This document shows positions 1 through 7,367 of a stretch of DNA of 26,578 bases, piece after piece. Source of the stretch: a virus. Below the pieces are notes generated by a model. The model made no database searches and was not told the origin of the DNA. It was given only the letters and a program-made list of their open reading frames with translations. The stretch spans positions 1 through 26,578 of IMG/VR virus record IMGVR_UViG_3300018012_000011. One strand, given 5' to 3'. The position numbers and the translations under genes were made by a program. The first letter of the stretch is position 1, and the number at the start of each line of letters is the position of its first letter.

Positions 1-900
1 GATCCGGACGCCCATGGTGTTGAGCCCGGTCAGGCCCGACCACGCGAAGGTATAGCCAGCCGTGGGGATCATGATTCCCGGCTCCGGCGCGGCGTGGTAC
101 AGCAGCGCGTCTTTCGACGCGATGAACGACATGCCGGTCACGGCATTGCCCTGGGTGTCGGTCGCGATTTCCTGGCCCGACTGATAGACCGCCTTCGAAA
201 CGATGACGCGGTCGACGTCGAATGCCGCGGCGAGCAGTTCCGGCGACACTTTCGAGGCGTCGGCCCGGGTGGTGTACTTGATGCGGTCGATCACGAGCGG
301 ATGCTTGCGCAGCGCCTGGTAGACCGGAAACGACATCAAGAGGCCGTTGGCCTCGAAACCGGTGTTCTGCAGGATGTTCGTCTGCGCGGTGGCGATGTCG
401 GTGAACGGATCGCCGTTGGCGTCATCATTCCAGAATGCCGGCGTCGCAGTGCCCGGCGTGCCGCCGGCAGTGCCGGTGACGTCAGTGTTCCATACGCTGT
501 TGACGAGATACTTGCCGACGAAGAAACGGTCGCGCCGGATCAGCAGCTTCTGCATGCAGAACTTCGTACAGGCCACGTCCATGTTGACGGCCGGGTCGGC
601 ATTGCGCCGCGTCTGGCCGCCGAGATCCTTGTGATAGGCCCACACGTCCGCGGAATAGGAGTTGTTCGGATTGAGGTTGAAGCCACCGCCCGCCGACTCC
701 GTCGCGTCGGCGCGCTGCTGCGCCTCGTCGCGATAGAAGTCGTCCTTCGAGAAGGCGAAGAACTTGTCCGACTGAAACTCCACCGGCACGATCGGGAAAA
801 CCTTGTCGGCGATGTAGTAGCGCTCGTCCTGGATATAGGCGGTTGCGATCTGCGTCAGTGCCGCCTGGATGTGGACTTGTGAGAGTGTGGGTTGCGGCAT
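1..900 (-). CDS. Major capsid protein (partial, C-terminus off window)
   Basis: The reverse strand reads open for 300 codons from ATG at 900 to the left edge, so the C-terminus is missing. The start is fixed by a perfect Shine-Dalgarno GGAGGT at 907-912, six bases upstream. The protein begins MPQPTLSQVHIQAALTQIA and continues with IADKVFPIVPVEFQSDKFF, DEAQQRADATESAGGGFNL, then RIKYTTRADASKVSPELLAA and DRVIVSKAVYQSGQE. This pattern (early 'adkvfP.vpV', a central DxxR segment, a late 'llaaafdvd.v.Vg.a.y') is typical of tailed-phage major capsid proteins of the long E-loop kind. It would assemble the icosahedral head. It is the last gene of the head cluster seen here, after decoration and scaffold genes. 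Shadow frames on both strands are rejected because they lack this start. Assignment is by family resemblance and position, not by alignment. Confidence 0.85.
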   Translation of the reverse strand, partial: MPQPTLSQVHIQAALTQIATAYIQDERYYIADKVFPIVPVEFQSDKFFAFSKDDFYRDEAQQRADATESAGGGFNLNPNNSYSADVWAYHKDLGGQTRRNADPAVNMDVACTKFCMQKLLIRRDRFFVGKYLVNSVWNTDVTGTAGGTPGTATPAFWNDDANGDPFTDIATAQTNILQNTGFEANGLLMSFPVYQALRKHPLVIDRIKYTTRADASKVSPELLAAAFDVDRVIVSKAVYQSGQEIATDTQGNAVTGMSFIASKDALLYHAAPEPGIMIPTAGYTFAWSGLTGLNTMGVRI

Positions 901-946
901 CTGAATACCTCCGCAAATCGTCCCAATGGCTCAGCGTGCACCAAGT

Positions 947-965
947 GATAACAACGCTTGTTATC
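947..965. promoter_or_regulatory. Perfect dyad upstream of the capsid gene
   Basis: The sequence GATAACAA-CGC-TTGTTATC is an inverted repeat with perfect 8-bp arms and a 3-bp centre. It lies in the 233-bp gap (901-1133) between the small gene at 1134-1424 and the capsid start, 35 bp upstream of the capsid Shine-Dalgarno. No T-run follows on either strand, so a terminator is unlikely. It could be an operator or an mRNA 5' hairpin that affects capsid expression. The rest of the gap shows nothing else I can support. Confidence 0.45.
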
Positions 966-1133
966 GCTGTGAGACAGCGCTTTGCTTTCCGATGGGCTCT
1001 GCATGTGGACTTGACGGCGTTCATCCACGGGAATGCGGGCGCTCATGCGCGCGCGGGCGTCTTGCCGAAGGACGTTTGTTTGGTGGGGGAGATTGTGAGC
1101 AACGACACAGCGAGTGTCGTCAGAGTGTCGTGA

Positions 1134-1424
1134 TTAGGGGATGAGCGGCCTGCCGCCGATCATGGATGGAAGCACCAATTTCTGTCGTCCATCTGTTCCT
1201 CGAAGCACCTCATAGACTTTGATGCAGCCGACGATGTGCGCAAGAAACTCCTCAGACGAAAGAGTGATGGTGCCTTCAGGAACGGGATGGCTGTCTTTAA
1301 GGATAATCACCTGCGCCTGATTAGTGGCACGGTTCACAGCGACCGCAAGAGTGCGCTCGGGCGCTCTCTTGTTGTCCCAATTGATCAGAAGCGTATCGCC
1401 AAGCGGATTATCCATCGCGTGCAT
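1134..1424 (-). CDS. Small protein of unknown function in the head cluster
   Basis: This frame encodes 96 residues (MHAMDNPLGDTLLINWDNKR...). I do not recognise the family. It starts 3 bases after the stop of the decoration gene, so it is probably translated by coupling. An alternative ATG at 1415 (residue 4) is possible; neither has a strong ribosome site. The protein is mixed polar and hydrophobic, without signal peptide or membrane segment, and ends with a basic, proline-containing tail (MIGGRPLIP). The motif 'RTLAVAVNRATNQAQVIILKD' suggests a beta-strand-rich fold. Its place between decoration and major capsid genes suggests a head or head-assembly accessory, but that is inference from position only. 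Confidence 0.6.
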   Translation of the reverse strand: MHAMDNPLGDTLLINWDNKRAPERTLAVAVNRATNQAQVIILKDSHPVPEGTITLSSEEFLAHIVGCIKVYEVLRGTDGRQKLVLPSMIGGRPLIP

Positions 1425-1427
1425 GCT

Positions 1428-1847
1428 TTAGCTGCTCTTGGATGCCGGCATGACCACAGCGGTGACGACCTGATTCTGCGCTGTGGCAGCTTCCAAGGTG
1501 TAACCGACCGCATAGTTCGTGCCAGCAGTCGTCCACACGATGACGCGGCCGCTGCCGTCAGTCATGAGAGCAGCGCCAAAAGCAAGAGCGCCGGCAACGC
1601 CGTTGATCATCTTGGTCACGCCCAAGAATCCGATGTCGGCAACAAAGCCGAGCGGCGGATCATTCTGGAGGATGCCGACGGGAAGCACGGTCGACGCCCC
1701 CGCATTGGTGACGGTGCGGCCTGCGGTCACCAATGTCATGACGAGGAACTGACCGCTGCCATTGAACCCGTTGAGGCTGGCGCCAGCGGCCATGTTGACG
1801 GCGGCGGTGCATTGAGAATGATGCAAGAGGGGTGCTTCGGTGGCCAT
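1428..1847 (-). CDS. Putative head decoration protein (DUF2190-like)
   Basis: The 139-residue product is rich in small residues and beta-forming segments. It contains GGxxTN-type surface loops and the run VLPVGILQNDPPLGFVADIG, followed by GALAFGAALMTDGSGRVIVW. That 'G.l..g..l..d..Grv' pattern, with a preceding 'pvGil...', is what DUF2190-like capsid decoration proteins show. Such proteins bind the outside of the capsid and stabilise it after expansion. Start ATG at 1847 has GGAG about seven bases upstream. It lies directly before the major capsid gene, the normal place for a decoration protein. The family assignment is from pattern memory and could be wrong; a head-fibre base is the main alternative. 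Confidence 0.6.
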   Translation of the reverse strand: MATEAPLLHHSQCTAAVNMAAGASLNGFNGSGQFLVMTLVTAGRTVTNAGASTVLPVGILQNDPPLGFVADIGFLGVTKMINGVAGALAFGAALMTDGSGRVIVWTTAGTNYAVGYTLEAATAQNQVVTAVVMPASKSS

Positions 1848-2034
1848 GGCGGCGCTCCGTTAGGGCAAAGGGCCGCCGTGGCGCTCAAAGGCGCGGGCCA
1901 GCCGATGTTGCGGGAGAAAAGACCGTTGAGCCGGGTCGCAGCCCCGGACATCGGGATTCGGCCCTTGGCGGATTTGCTTGCCTTGAACTCAACGGTACTG
2001 CGATTTTGCCGGGAAGGAATCGGCACGCAGCCGC

Positions 2035-4644
2035 CTAAGCCGCTTCGTTGCCGCCGGAGAATTTGGCCAGGCGCTCGGCCTGGACCAGCTTCTTGTTGGC
2101 CGGGTCAGCATACACCTTGGCGAACGCCTGCGCCTCGGTGAGCTGCGGCTGCGTCTTGCGCAGTTCGGTCGCCTTGGCCACCAGCTCCTCGTAAGGCGTC
2201 ATCACGACGTCGCGGCCGTTGGCGCCGAATTCCTTGAACACGCCACCCTCTTTCGCCGCGGCGATGGCCGACGTCATGTCCTTCTCGAATTCCTCGACGG
2301 CGGCCTTTTCCTCGGGCGTCTTGGCGTTCTTGCACATGGTCATGAACGCCTTGCCCTTGGACGCCTGCAATCCCATCGCCTCGACGCGCTTGGTGAACAA
2401 GGCGAGCTGCGCGTCATCCTCAAGCTGCGCGACGCGCTTGGCGAGGGCCTCTTTCTCCGATTGCACCTTGGCGAGTTCCAGCGATTCAACGAGCGCATCG
2501 CCGCCGCGCTTGCGCATCATCTCACGGCGCTCGGCATGTTCGGCGCGGCGGAACTTCGCCTTGGCTTCGTCGTCTTCGAGGCCATCATGATGCGCGCGTT
2601 CCTCTTCGGTCATCTCGGCCTTTTCGAGCCTGGCCTTGAGGTCGGCCGCCTCCTTGCGCAATTTCGCAATTTCGTCGTCCTTGGCCTTCTCGGCGGCGCC
2701 GGTCAGCTTGGCGACGGCGGCGGTGATCTGGTCGGCGGTAGCATCAGCCGGGAGGCCGAGCGCCTTTTTCAGTTCTGCTGACATTTCGATCTCCTCGGGA
2801 GCGTCCGGGCTGCCCCCGGACAAGGCTTTGGTGAGGTCGGCCGACAGCTCCGCCATGTGCGCCGTGAACTCATCGACCGTCCTGTCGAGCATCGCCGCCT
2901 TGTCGACCGTCTCATCGTCGGCATCGACGATCGAGCGGATGCTTTTGAGCAGCGCGGCGCGCGCCTTGCCGAGCCGGCCGCCCCAGAACGCATCGACGAC
3001 ATCGGTGACGAGGGAACGCTTGAATGCGTCGGACAGCTCCGATTCCAGGCCGAGCGCCTTGGCCCGGGCGCGGATGTGCGCCTTGGTCCTGGCCGGATTC
3101 TTGGAGCGGCCGATCGCCCGCATCGCGTTGTGGAGGTCGGTGGCGGTCTTGATCGGGAACGAGTTGCCCGTCAGTAATCCGGGACCAAGGACGAATGTCC
3201 CAGTTTCAGGTACGGTTGCGCAGAAGACTTCCTCTGCTTCTTGGATACGCCCAATTTTGGTGATGAACCAGCAAGGTACTTCCGGATCTTCTCCAGGCCG
3301 ATGCGTTCCACCCAGCCGAGACTCGTATTGCAGTTGTGACAGAGAAGGCCGCGCACCATCAAGGTCGTATGGCAATGATCGATCGCCAATCGATTCCAGC
3401 GCACCGTCTCTTCCGCCTTGCCGCAAAGAGCGCAAACCGCTCCCTGCTTCTTCAGCATCGCGTCGTAGTCCGCCTGCGCGAGAGCGTAAAAGCGCAATTT
3501 CTTTTTTTTGTTCTTCTCTGAAATCTCCTCGCGATGCGCCTTGGCATATGCTCGCACTCTCTTTTTGACGCAGTTCTTGCAGTCGCGACGATAGCGACCG
3601 TCCTTTCTTCTCCAGGAAAAGGCACTCAGCGGTCGCGTCTCGCCGCAAAGCGAGCATATCTGCGTCTGTTTTTGTGCGCGCGTTTTTGGCGATGAAGTGA
3701 GTGGGAGGTTGTAATATCTCTTCCGGAACTTTTTCTTCGAACATTCCTTGCAGTCGCGTGTCAGATATCTCTGCCCTTTGTACCCGTTCGCGACATAATA
3801 CTCTGTGAGAGGAAGCAGTTTGTCGCACGTCCGGCATTGACGCTCGCCCGGCTTGGCGAGATTCTTCCTTGCAGCCATTGATCGCTCCACACAGCGGTTC
3901 GTGGTCAGGGATGGCAGCGCATGTCAGTGCGCATGCCGTCCCGCTAATAAATGGAATTGTATCACCTTGTGACAAGTCGCGGGTCATCACTTCGGTGCCA
4001 TCGGACAGAATCCAGCGATGGCCGAGCGACGCCTTCACTGAGAACATGGCCGGCCCGCAGGCAAATTCAATTTCGACGACAGGCTTTCTGCCATAGCTGG
4101 CGATCGTCGCTTTCTCCCATCGACCGAACCACTCGCTGTCTGAGGTGAGAACGTCAACTTCAGCGCCAACGAGTTCGGCAATCGGAAACGTCCCTGCCTT
4201 GGTTATGATCGGAGTATCGCCCGTGACGCAGCCGTCAGGCTCGGCGGCGCCGCTTTCGGCGTCCGATCGGCGTTCTTCCTCGCTGAATTCGCGCTTCCAA
4301 TAGGGCTCGTCATATTTCGCGATGAGGGCGGCGATGGTCTCGCCGCCCTCCGTTTCGCCGGCAGCCTTGCCGATGGCGGCATTGGCGACGCGGATCGCGT
4401 AGCCTTCGTCGCCCTTGTCCGCCAGTGCGGCGTTGGCGATGGCCGCCCAGCGCTTTTGTTTTTCCGGCGTGTCGGCCTTCTTGGTGTGGCCCTGGGCATC
4501 ACTCGGCTGCCACGGCATGGTGTCGTCCTCGCGCTTGAGAATTTTCATGCGGGCATGCGCCTGCGCCGGGTTGTCCACCGCCGATATCTCATCGAGGCGG
4601 AAAACGCGCATGATGCGGCGCCGGGTGTGATCGAGCTTGTTCAT
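2035..4644 (-). CDS. Scaffold/head-assembly protein interrupted by an intein
   Basis: The precursor is 869 residues, starting MNKLDHTRRRIMRVFRLDEI at 4644 with GAGGTC at 4651-4656. The frame stays open upstream to 4923, but no ribosome site supports a longer form. Residues 139-494 are an intein. Splicing would join ...AAEPDG to SFPIKTATDLHNAMRAIG and give a 513-residue protein. The N-terminal host part has the 'DEISAVDNPAQ' motif common to phage head protease and scaffold proteins. The segment after the intein (SKNPARTKAHIRARAKALG) is common in the same proteins. The C-terminal 250 residues are highly charged and coiled-coil (KAKDDEIAKLRKEAADLKAR), as in internal scaffolds. The gene lies between a cysteine-peptidase-like gene and the decoration gene. 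Its exact role as scaffold, minor capsid or both is inferred. Confidence 0.75.
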   Translation of the reverse strand: MNKLDHTRRRIMRVFRLDEISAVDNPAQAHARMKILKREDDTMPWQPSDAQGHTKKADTPEKQKRWAAIANAALADKGDEGYAIRVANAAIGKAAGETEGGETIAALIAKYDEPYWKREFSEEERRSDAESGAAEPDGCVTGDTPIITKAGTFPIAELVGAEVDVLTSDSEWFGRWEKATIASYGRKPVVEIEFACGPAMFSVKASLGHRWILSDGTEVMTRDLSQGDTIPFISGTACALTCAAIPDHEPLCGAINGCKEESRQAGRASMPDVRQTASSHRVLCRERVQRAEISDTRLQGMFEEKVPEEILQPPTHFIAKNARTKTDADMLALRRDATAECLFLEKKGRSLSSRLQELRQKESASICQGASRGDFREEQKKEIALLRSRAGGLRRDAEEAGSGLRSLRQGGRDGALESIGDRSLPYDLDGARPSLSQLQYESRLGGTHRPGEDPEVPCWFITKIGRIQEAEEVFCATVPETGTFVLGPGLLTGNSFPIKTATDLHNAMRAIGRSKNPARTKAHIRARAKALGLESELSDAFKRSLVTDVVDAFWGGRLGKARAALLKSIRSIVDADDETVDKAAMLDRTVDEFTAHMAELSADLTKALSGGSPDAPEEIEMSAELKKALGLPADATADQITAAVAKLTGAAEKAKDDEIAKLRKEAADLKARLEKAEMTEEERAHHDGLEDDEAKAKFRRAEHAERREMMRKRGGDALVESLELAKVQSEKEALAKRVAQLEDDAQLALFTKRVEAMGLQASKGKAFMTMCKNAKTPEEKAAVEEFEKDMTSAIAAAKEGGVFKEFGANGRDVVMTPYEELVAKATELRKTQPQLTEAQAFAKVYADPANKKLVQAERLAKFSGGNEAA
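3163..4230 (-). mobile_element. Intein in the scaffold-like gene
   Basis: The 356-residue insert begins with Cys (codon 4228-4230) in the block CVTGDTPIITKAGTFPIAEL, which is a standard splicing block A. Block B is visible as FSVKASLGHRWILSDGTEV with its histidine, followed by RDLSQGD. The C-terminal end reads TGTFVLGPGLLTGN, then Ser as the +1 nucleophile (codon 3160-3162). The penultimate residue is Gly rather than the usual His, a known minor variant that can slow or alter Asn cyclisation. The junction sequence DG/SFPIK matches the unbroken motif expected in intein-free relatives. The middle of the intein, about 240 residues, has no recognisable in-frame endonuclease domain. That part is the out-of-frame shadow of the nested endonuclease VII gene, yet it stays free of stop codons. 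Confidence 0.88.
3171..3878 (-). CDS. Endonuclease VII-type homing endonuclease nested in the intein
   Basis: This 235-residue protein lies wholly inside the intein coding region, on the same strand but shifted one base from the intein frame. Start ATG at 3878 has GGAGC about seven bases upstream; a GTG at 3890 is the alternative. Two N-terminal zinc ribbons are visible (CRTCDKLLPLTEYY...CKEC and CSLCGETRPLSAF...CKNC). The nuclease core is CALCGK...LAIDHCHTTLMVRGLLCHNCN, matching recombination endonuclease VII (beta-beta-alpha metal fold: DHCH, RGLLC..CN). It would cut DNA and could spread the intein. Local AT content and long A/T runs near 3500-3520 differ from the GC-rich neighbours, which suggests separate acquisition. 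It stops at 3171, eight bases before the intein's last codon, so its 3' end overlaps the C-terminal splicing motif. Confidence 0.85.
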   Translation of the reverse strand: MAARKNLAKPGERQCRTCDKLLPLTEYYVANGYKGQRYLTRDCKECSKKKFRKRYYNLPLTSSPKTRAQKQTQICSLCGETRPLSAFSWRRKDGRYRRDCKNCVKKRVRAYAKAHREEISEKNKKKKLRFYALAQADYDAMLKKQGAVCALCGKAEETVRWNRLAIDHCHTTLMVRGLLCHNCNTSLGWVERIGLEKIRKYLAGSSPKLGVSKKQRKSSAQPYLKLGHSSLVPDY

Positions 4645-4705
4645 GTGCTGGACCTCGATCGCCGCGCTGCAGCCGCAAGGCCTGCGAGCCGAAGGTCTCC
4701 GGACG

Positions 4706-5926
4706 TCAACGCCCGCGCCGGCCAGGATGGCCAGGCCAGCGTTCATCCCGGTGATCGTCCTCCCGAGGCTGTCCGTGCGAACTTTCAGCCGGTATCTGGA
4801 ACGACGACACATAGGCCGCATAGGCGCTGGCAGAGAGGTTATCGGCCAGCCAGGCTGCCGAGCCCGGTTCGTCGGCACCGGACCGGCGATTGTCATCCTC
4901 CAGAGACCGGACCAGGCTCGCATAGGCGCGGGCGGACAGATTTTGTCCGAGCCAGGAGGCTGAGCCGGGGACCTGTGCCACGACAGGCGGCGTGGGTGCG
5001 GGCGCTGGCGGCGCTGGCGGCGCTGGCGGCGCTGGCGGCGTGGGCGCTGGCGTGGGCGGTGTGGGCGTTGGCGGCGTGACGTTCCCGCCCAAATCGTTGA
5101 AGTCGGTCACCATCGCCGCCCAGGCGAGGCCGGTGGGTGCGAGCTGGGACGCCGTGTTGATGCTGTCCTGCATCAGCACGCTGTAGCACTCGCCGCCGGC
5201 ACTCGCGACGGCGTATGTGGCGAGCCACTGCGGCGTCACATAGCCCCACATTCCCCAGGTCAGCAGGACGTAATAGAGGGTGCCGTTGACGAGGACGTAG
5301 CCGACGATCGGGAAGCAATGCCCGTTGTCCGGGTCCGGCGGGTTGCTCGTATCGCTCCAGACGAAGCCGTTTGCGGTCGGCATGTTGCTGGTGATGTCGT
5401 CCGGCAGATTGGCACCGATCACATCATTCTCGAACAGATAAATACTCTGCTGCAATTCGGTGGCATCGGTCGCATCGACCGAGAGCCAGCCCGCGGGCGC
5501 GTTCGCCATGGTGCCGATCGGCGCGCCCTGCGCTTGCCAGGCCTGGAAGGTCGGGACGATATCGCAGCCCTGGTCGCTTGCCGGAGTGCCGTTGTAGCCG
5601 CACCAGCCGTACATCGCCAGGATTTGCGCCTGGGTTTCGATCAAGCCGCCGGCCGGATCGTCTGCGTTGCCGGTGCACACGCCGACGACGTGACCAGGCC
5701 CGGCGGCGATGACACAGTCGCCGTAGATGTCGTTGCCATACATCTGGCTGACGACATTGGGGACGAGAGTCGCGTAGTTGATCGAGGCTGGCGGTGCCGG
5801 CAGCGCACTGCGATTGAGATAGCGCCGGAGCGGCATGACGCCCTTGACGGGGAGGATGGGCGGCATCCGGCGTCCGAGCGCGTACTGCCTGCCCGTTGCC
5901 GGGTGCGTGATGATCTTGACAGACAT
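4706..5926 (-). CDS. Cysteine-peptidase-like protein with proline linker and tandem tail repeats
   Basis: The 406-residue protein starts at 5926 with AGGAGC five bases upstream. Residues 50-280 look like a papain-type fold. Cys71 sits in GNDIYGDCVIAAGPGH, His203 in NGHCFPIVGYVLV, and a TWG motif at 223-225 replaces the usual N-S-W-G. Residues 284-315 form a proline/alanine linker (PTPTPPTPAPTPPAPP). Two repeats of about 37 residues follow, each with the pattern PGSAxWLxxNLSAxAYAxxVxSx (from 320 and 354). The enzyme fold, linker and repeats suggest a virion-attached protein, perhaps a peptidase on the head surface. Asparagine of the triad is not evident, so activity is uncertain. It lies between the XkdF-like protease and the scaffold gene. 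Confidence 0.65.
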   Translation of the reverse strand: MSVKIITHPATGRQYALGRRMPPILPVKGVMPLRRYLNRSALPAPPASINYATLVPNVVSQMYGNDIYGDCVIAAGPGHVVGVCTGNADDPAGGLIETQAQILAMYGWCGYNGTPASDQGCDIVPTFQAWQAQGAPIGTMANAPAGWLSVDATDATELQQSIYLFENDVIGANLPDDITSNMPTANGFVWSDTSNPPDPDNGHCFPIVGYVLVNGTLYYVLLTWGMWGYVTPQWLATYAVASAGGECYSVLMQDSINTASQLAPTGLAWAAMVTDFNDLGGNVTPPTPTPPTPAPTPPAPPAPPAPPAPAPTPPVVAQVPGSASWLGQNLSARAYASLVRSLEDDNRRSGADEPGSAAWLADNLSASAYAAYVSSFQIPAESSHGQPREDDHRDERWPGHPGRRGR

Positions 5927-5966
5927 TCGGTGCTCCTGTGCCCGTCGAAGACGGGAGTATGGGGGG

Positions 5967-6812
5967 TCAATCCTCGAGCTCTTCGTCCTTGACGCGTGAA
6001 CCCCCGATCGAAAATCCCGTGTAGGTGCCGTCGCGGAATTTCGCGAGCACAGCCGGATCGTCCGGCTTCATCGCGATCATCAATCCGGTCGTGGCGGTGA
6101 CAATTTCGAACGCCTTGGCGATATCGGTCGTCAGCGGCCAGGCAAACACGATGCGGCCCGCGACGTCGCCGACATGCATCACCTTGGCGGCGCCGGACTT
6201 GAGCATGAAGTCGACCGTGGCGCCGAGCATCGCGTCCTCGGGAATATGATCGCCCTGCAGGTCGAAATAATCCTCGCCGTCCTGCCTGCAGATGATCGCA
6301 TAGCCGAGCACCAGGCCGTGGCCGTCATCGACCTTGAGAACGCGCGCGGCGACGCGCTTGAGCGCATTCGACAACCGGCCGACGTCCTTGTAGCGCACCA
6401 CTGCGGTGTCGCGGCCTTTCAGCCAGTCCGACGCCAGCCGGTGGTGGCCGTCCATGATCAGATTGCGGCCGTTGCCGATATGCACGACGACCGCCGGCTT
6501 CCTCGGATGGAAGCCTTCCGATGCGCCGATCGCCAGGACCTTCTCCGGATCGACGCGGTTCTGGATCGCCGTCAACGCGTCCAGCCGCATCTCCTTGAGT
6601 TCCAGCTTGTCGGGATCGGTGACCGCGCCGAACACGCGCGGCACCTGGTCGGGCCGCACCTGCGCCAGTACGGCGCCGTGATACTGGAACGGCGTCTTCG
6701 CCGTCTTGTCGTCGTAGCGCGCGAGGCGCCGCCGGATAGTGAGCGCGGTGCGCACGTGCACCCCGGTCGAGGTGACGTCCTTGATCAGGTCGGCGAACGA
6801 CATGGCGGCCAT
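5967..6812 (-). CDS. ParB-like domain fused to XkdF-type head maturation protease
   Basis: The 281-residue frame begins MAAMSFADLIKDVTSTGVHV at ATG 6812, with GGAGAG eight bases upstream. Residues 45-160 contain a ParB/sulfiredoxin-like core: LDALTAIQNRVDPEKVLAI followed by VVHIGNGRNLIMDGHHRLAS. The GxxxxxDGHHR motif is the phosphate-binding signature of that fold. Residues 165-281 match XkdF of PBSX-like prophages: LVLGYAIICRQDGEDYFDLQGDHIPEDA, then KVMHVGDVAGRIVFAW and a C-terminal GTYTGFSIGGSRVKDEEL. XkdF proteins are proposed prohead serine proteases that trim scaffold and capsid proteins. A fusion with a ParB-like domain is unusual. The next gene upstream in the module (portal) is 7.5 kb away across the plus-strand island. 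Confidence 0.8.
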   Translation of the reverse strand: MAAMSFADLIKDVTSTGVHVRTALTIRRRLARYDDKTAKTPFQYHGAVLAQVRPDQVPRVFGAVTDPDKLELKEMRLDALTAIQNRVDPEKVLAIGASEGFHPRKPAVVVHIGNGRNLIMDGHHRLASDWLKGRDTAVVRYKDVGRLSNALKRVAARVLKVDDGHGLVLGYAIICRQDGEDYFDLQGDHIPEDAMLGATVDFMLKSGAAKVMHVGDVAGRIVFAWPLTTDIAKAFEIVTATTGLMIAMKPDDPAVLAKFRDGTYTGFSIGGSRVKDEELED

Positions 6813-6896
6813 GCGGGCATCTCTCCGTCCTGAATGAACCGGCACCGGAGCGCCGGTGTCTCGCCCGCCTTGCTGGAAAAATGTAACGCACGGCGC

Positions 6897-6925
6897 TTGA
6901 CAATTGATATGTCATACGCCATATT
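6897..6925 (+). promoter_or_regulatory. Promoter with dyad operator, upstream of the ardC region
   Basis: A consensus -35 box TTGACA (6897-6902) is followed after exactly 17 bases by CATATT (6920-6925). The dyad TATGTC-ATAC-GCCATA (6908-6923) begins five bases after the -35 box and overlaps the -10 box, so a bound protein would block polymerase. Two more island promoters (8784-8812 and 9855-9883) have the same dyad in the same register. This one should drive the RNA elements at 7056-7367 and the ArdC-like gene. Confidence 0.7.
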
Positions 6926-7055
6926 AGGTACATAAGAAACAGACAAGAAACTACGGCAGCGGACGTCATGGACCAAACGGAGACCGCCGCAGCCGCCCGA
7001 ACCGAAAGCCCCCCAACGCAAGAGCGGGAAAGGGCGAATAGGGAGAAAACGAACC

Positions 7056-7191
7056 GAGAGGTTCCGGAGAGCGGGCCGCGCCGAAAGGATGCCATCCAGT
7101 CCGGCAACGTACTGGATCGAAGCCGGCCATAAGTCAGAACCCCACGGGGCGACGATCCCGGTAAAGCCCCGCCCGCTCCCCCGAACCTCTC
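7056..7191 (+). ncRNA. Long-stem structured RNA candidate, copy 1
   Basis: A 21-base arm (7056-7076) pairs with 7171-7191 at 19 of 21 positions and encloses about 95 bases. Inside, ATCCAGT (7094-7100) pairs with ACTGGAT (7111-7117). The hairpin loop CCGGC (7101-7105) can pair with GCCGG (7122-7126) to form a pseudoknot. A CCC/GGG mini-hairpin lies near 7141-7148, and GTAAAGCC precedes the closing arm. It lies in the untranslated leader of the ArdC-like gene and has a related copy directly downstream. Function is unknown: a leader attenuator, a stable phage RNA or a processing element are possible. Confidence 0.5.
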
Positions 7192-7207
7192 ACACAACGA
7201 ACCGGAC

Positions 7208-7367
7208 CCGGAAGGTTCGGCGAGCGGGGCCGCTGCAAGCCACAAGGGCAGCGGTAGCCAACAGGCCGACAGGCCGAAATGGTGCGTAAAGCCTCCCGGA
7301 TGGGAGCGGCACGGCAACCCGAGGATGGCAGCGTAAGGACGCCGGCCCCGCTCACCGAACCTTCCGG
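7208..7367 (+). ncRNA. Long-stem structured RNA candidate, copy 2
   Basis: A 25-base arm (7208-7232) pairs with 7343-7367 at 24 of 25 positions. The interior holds a CTCCC-GGAT-GGGAG hairpin (7293-7306), a GCTGC/GCAGC pairing (7232-7236 with 7248-7252) and a GTAAAGCC segment (7286-7293) like that of copy 1. The closing arms resemble those of copy 1 (GGTTC, then GAGCGGG). The element ends about 25 bases before the ribosome site of the ArdC-like gene. It is almost certainly folded when transcribed, but no known RNA class could be assigned from reading alone. Confidence 0.5.

Noticed and set aside
94-882. Plus-strand 262-codon frame opposite the capsid gene
   Set aside because: The minus strand has a perfect ribosome site and a capsid-like protein; the plus frame is the usual arginine/valine-rich shadow.
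6968-7132. A 54-codon frame (MDQTETAAAARTESPPTQER...) after the first operator promoter
   Set aside because: It has no ribosome site, low-complexity charged composition, and ends inside the first structured RNA element.
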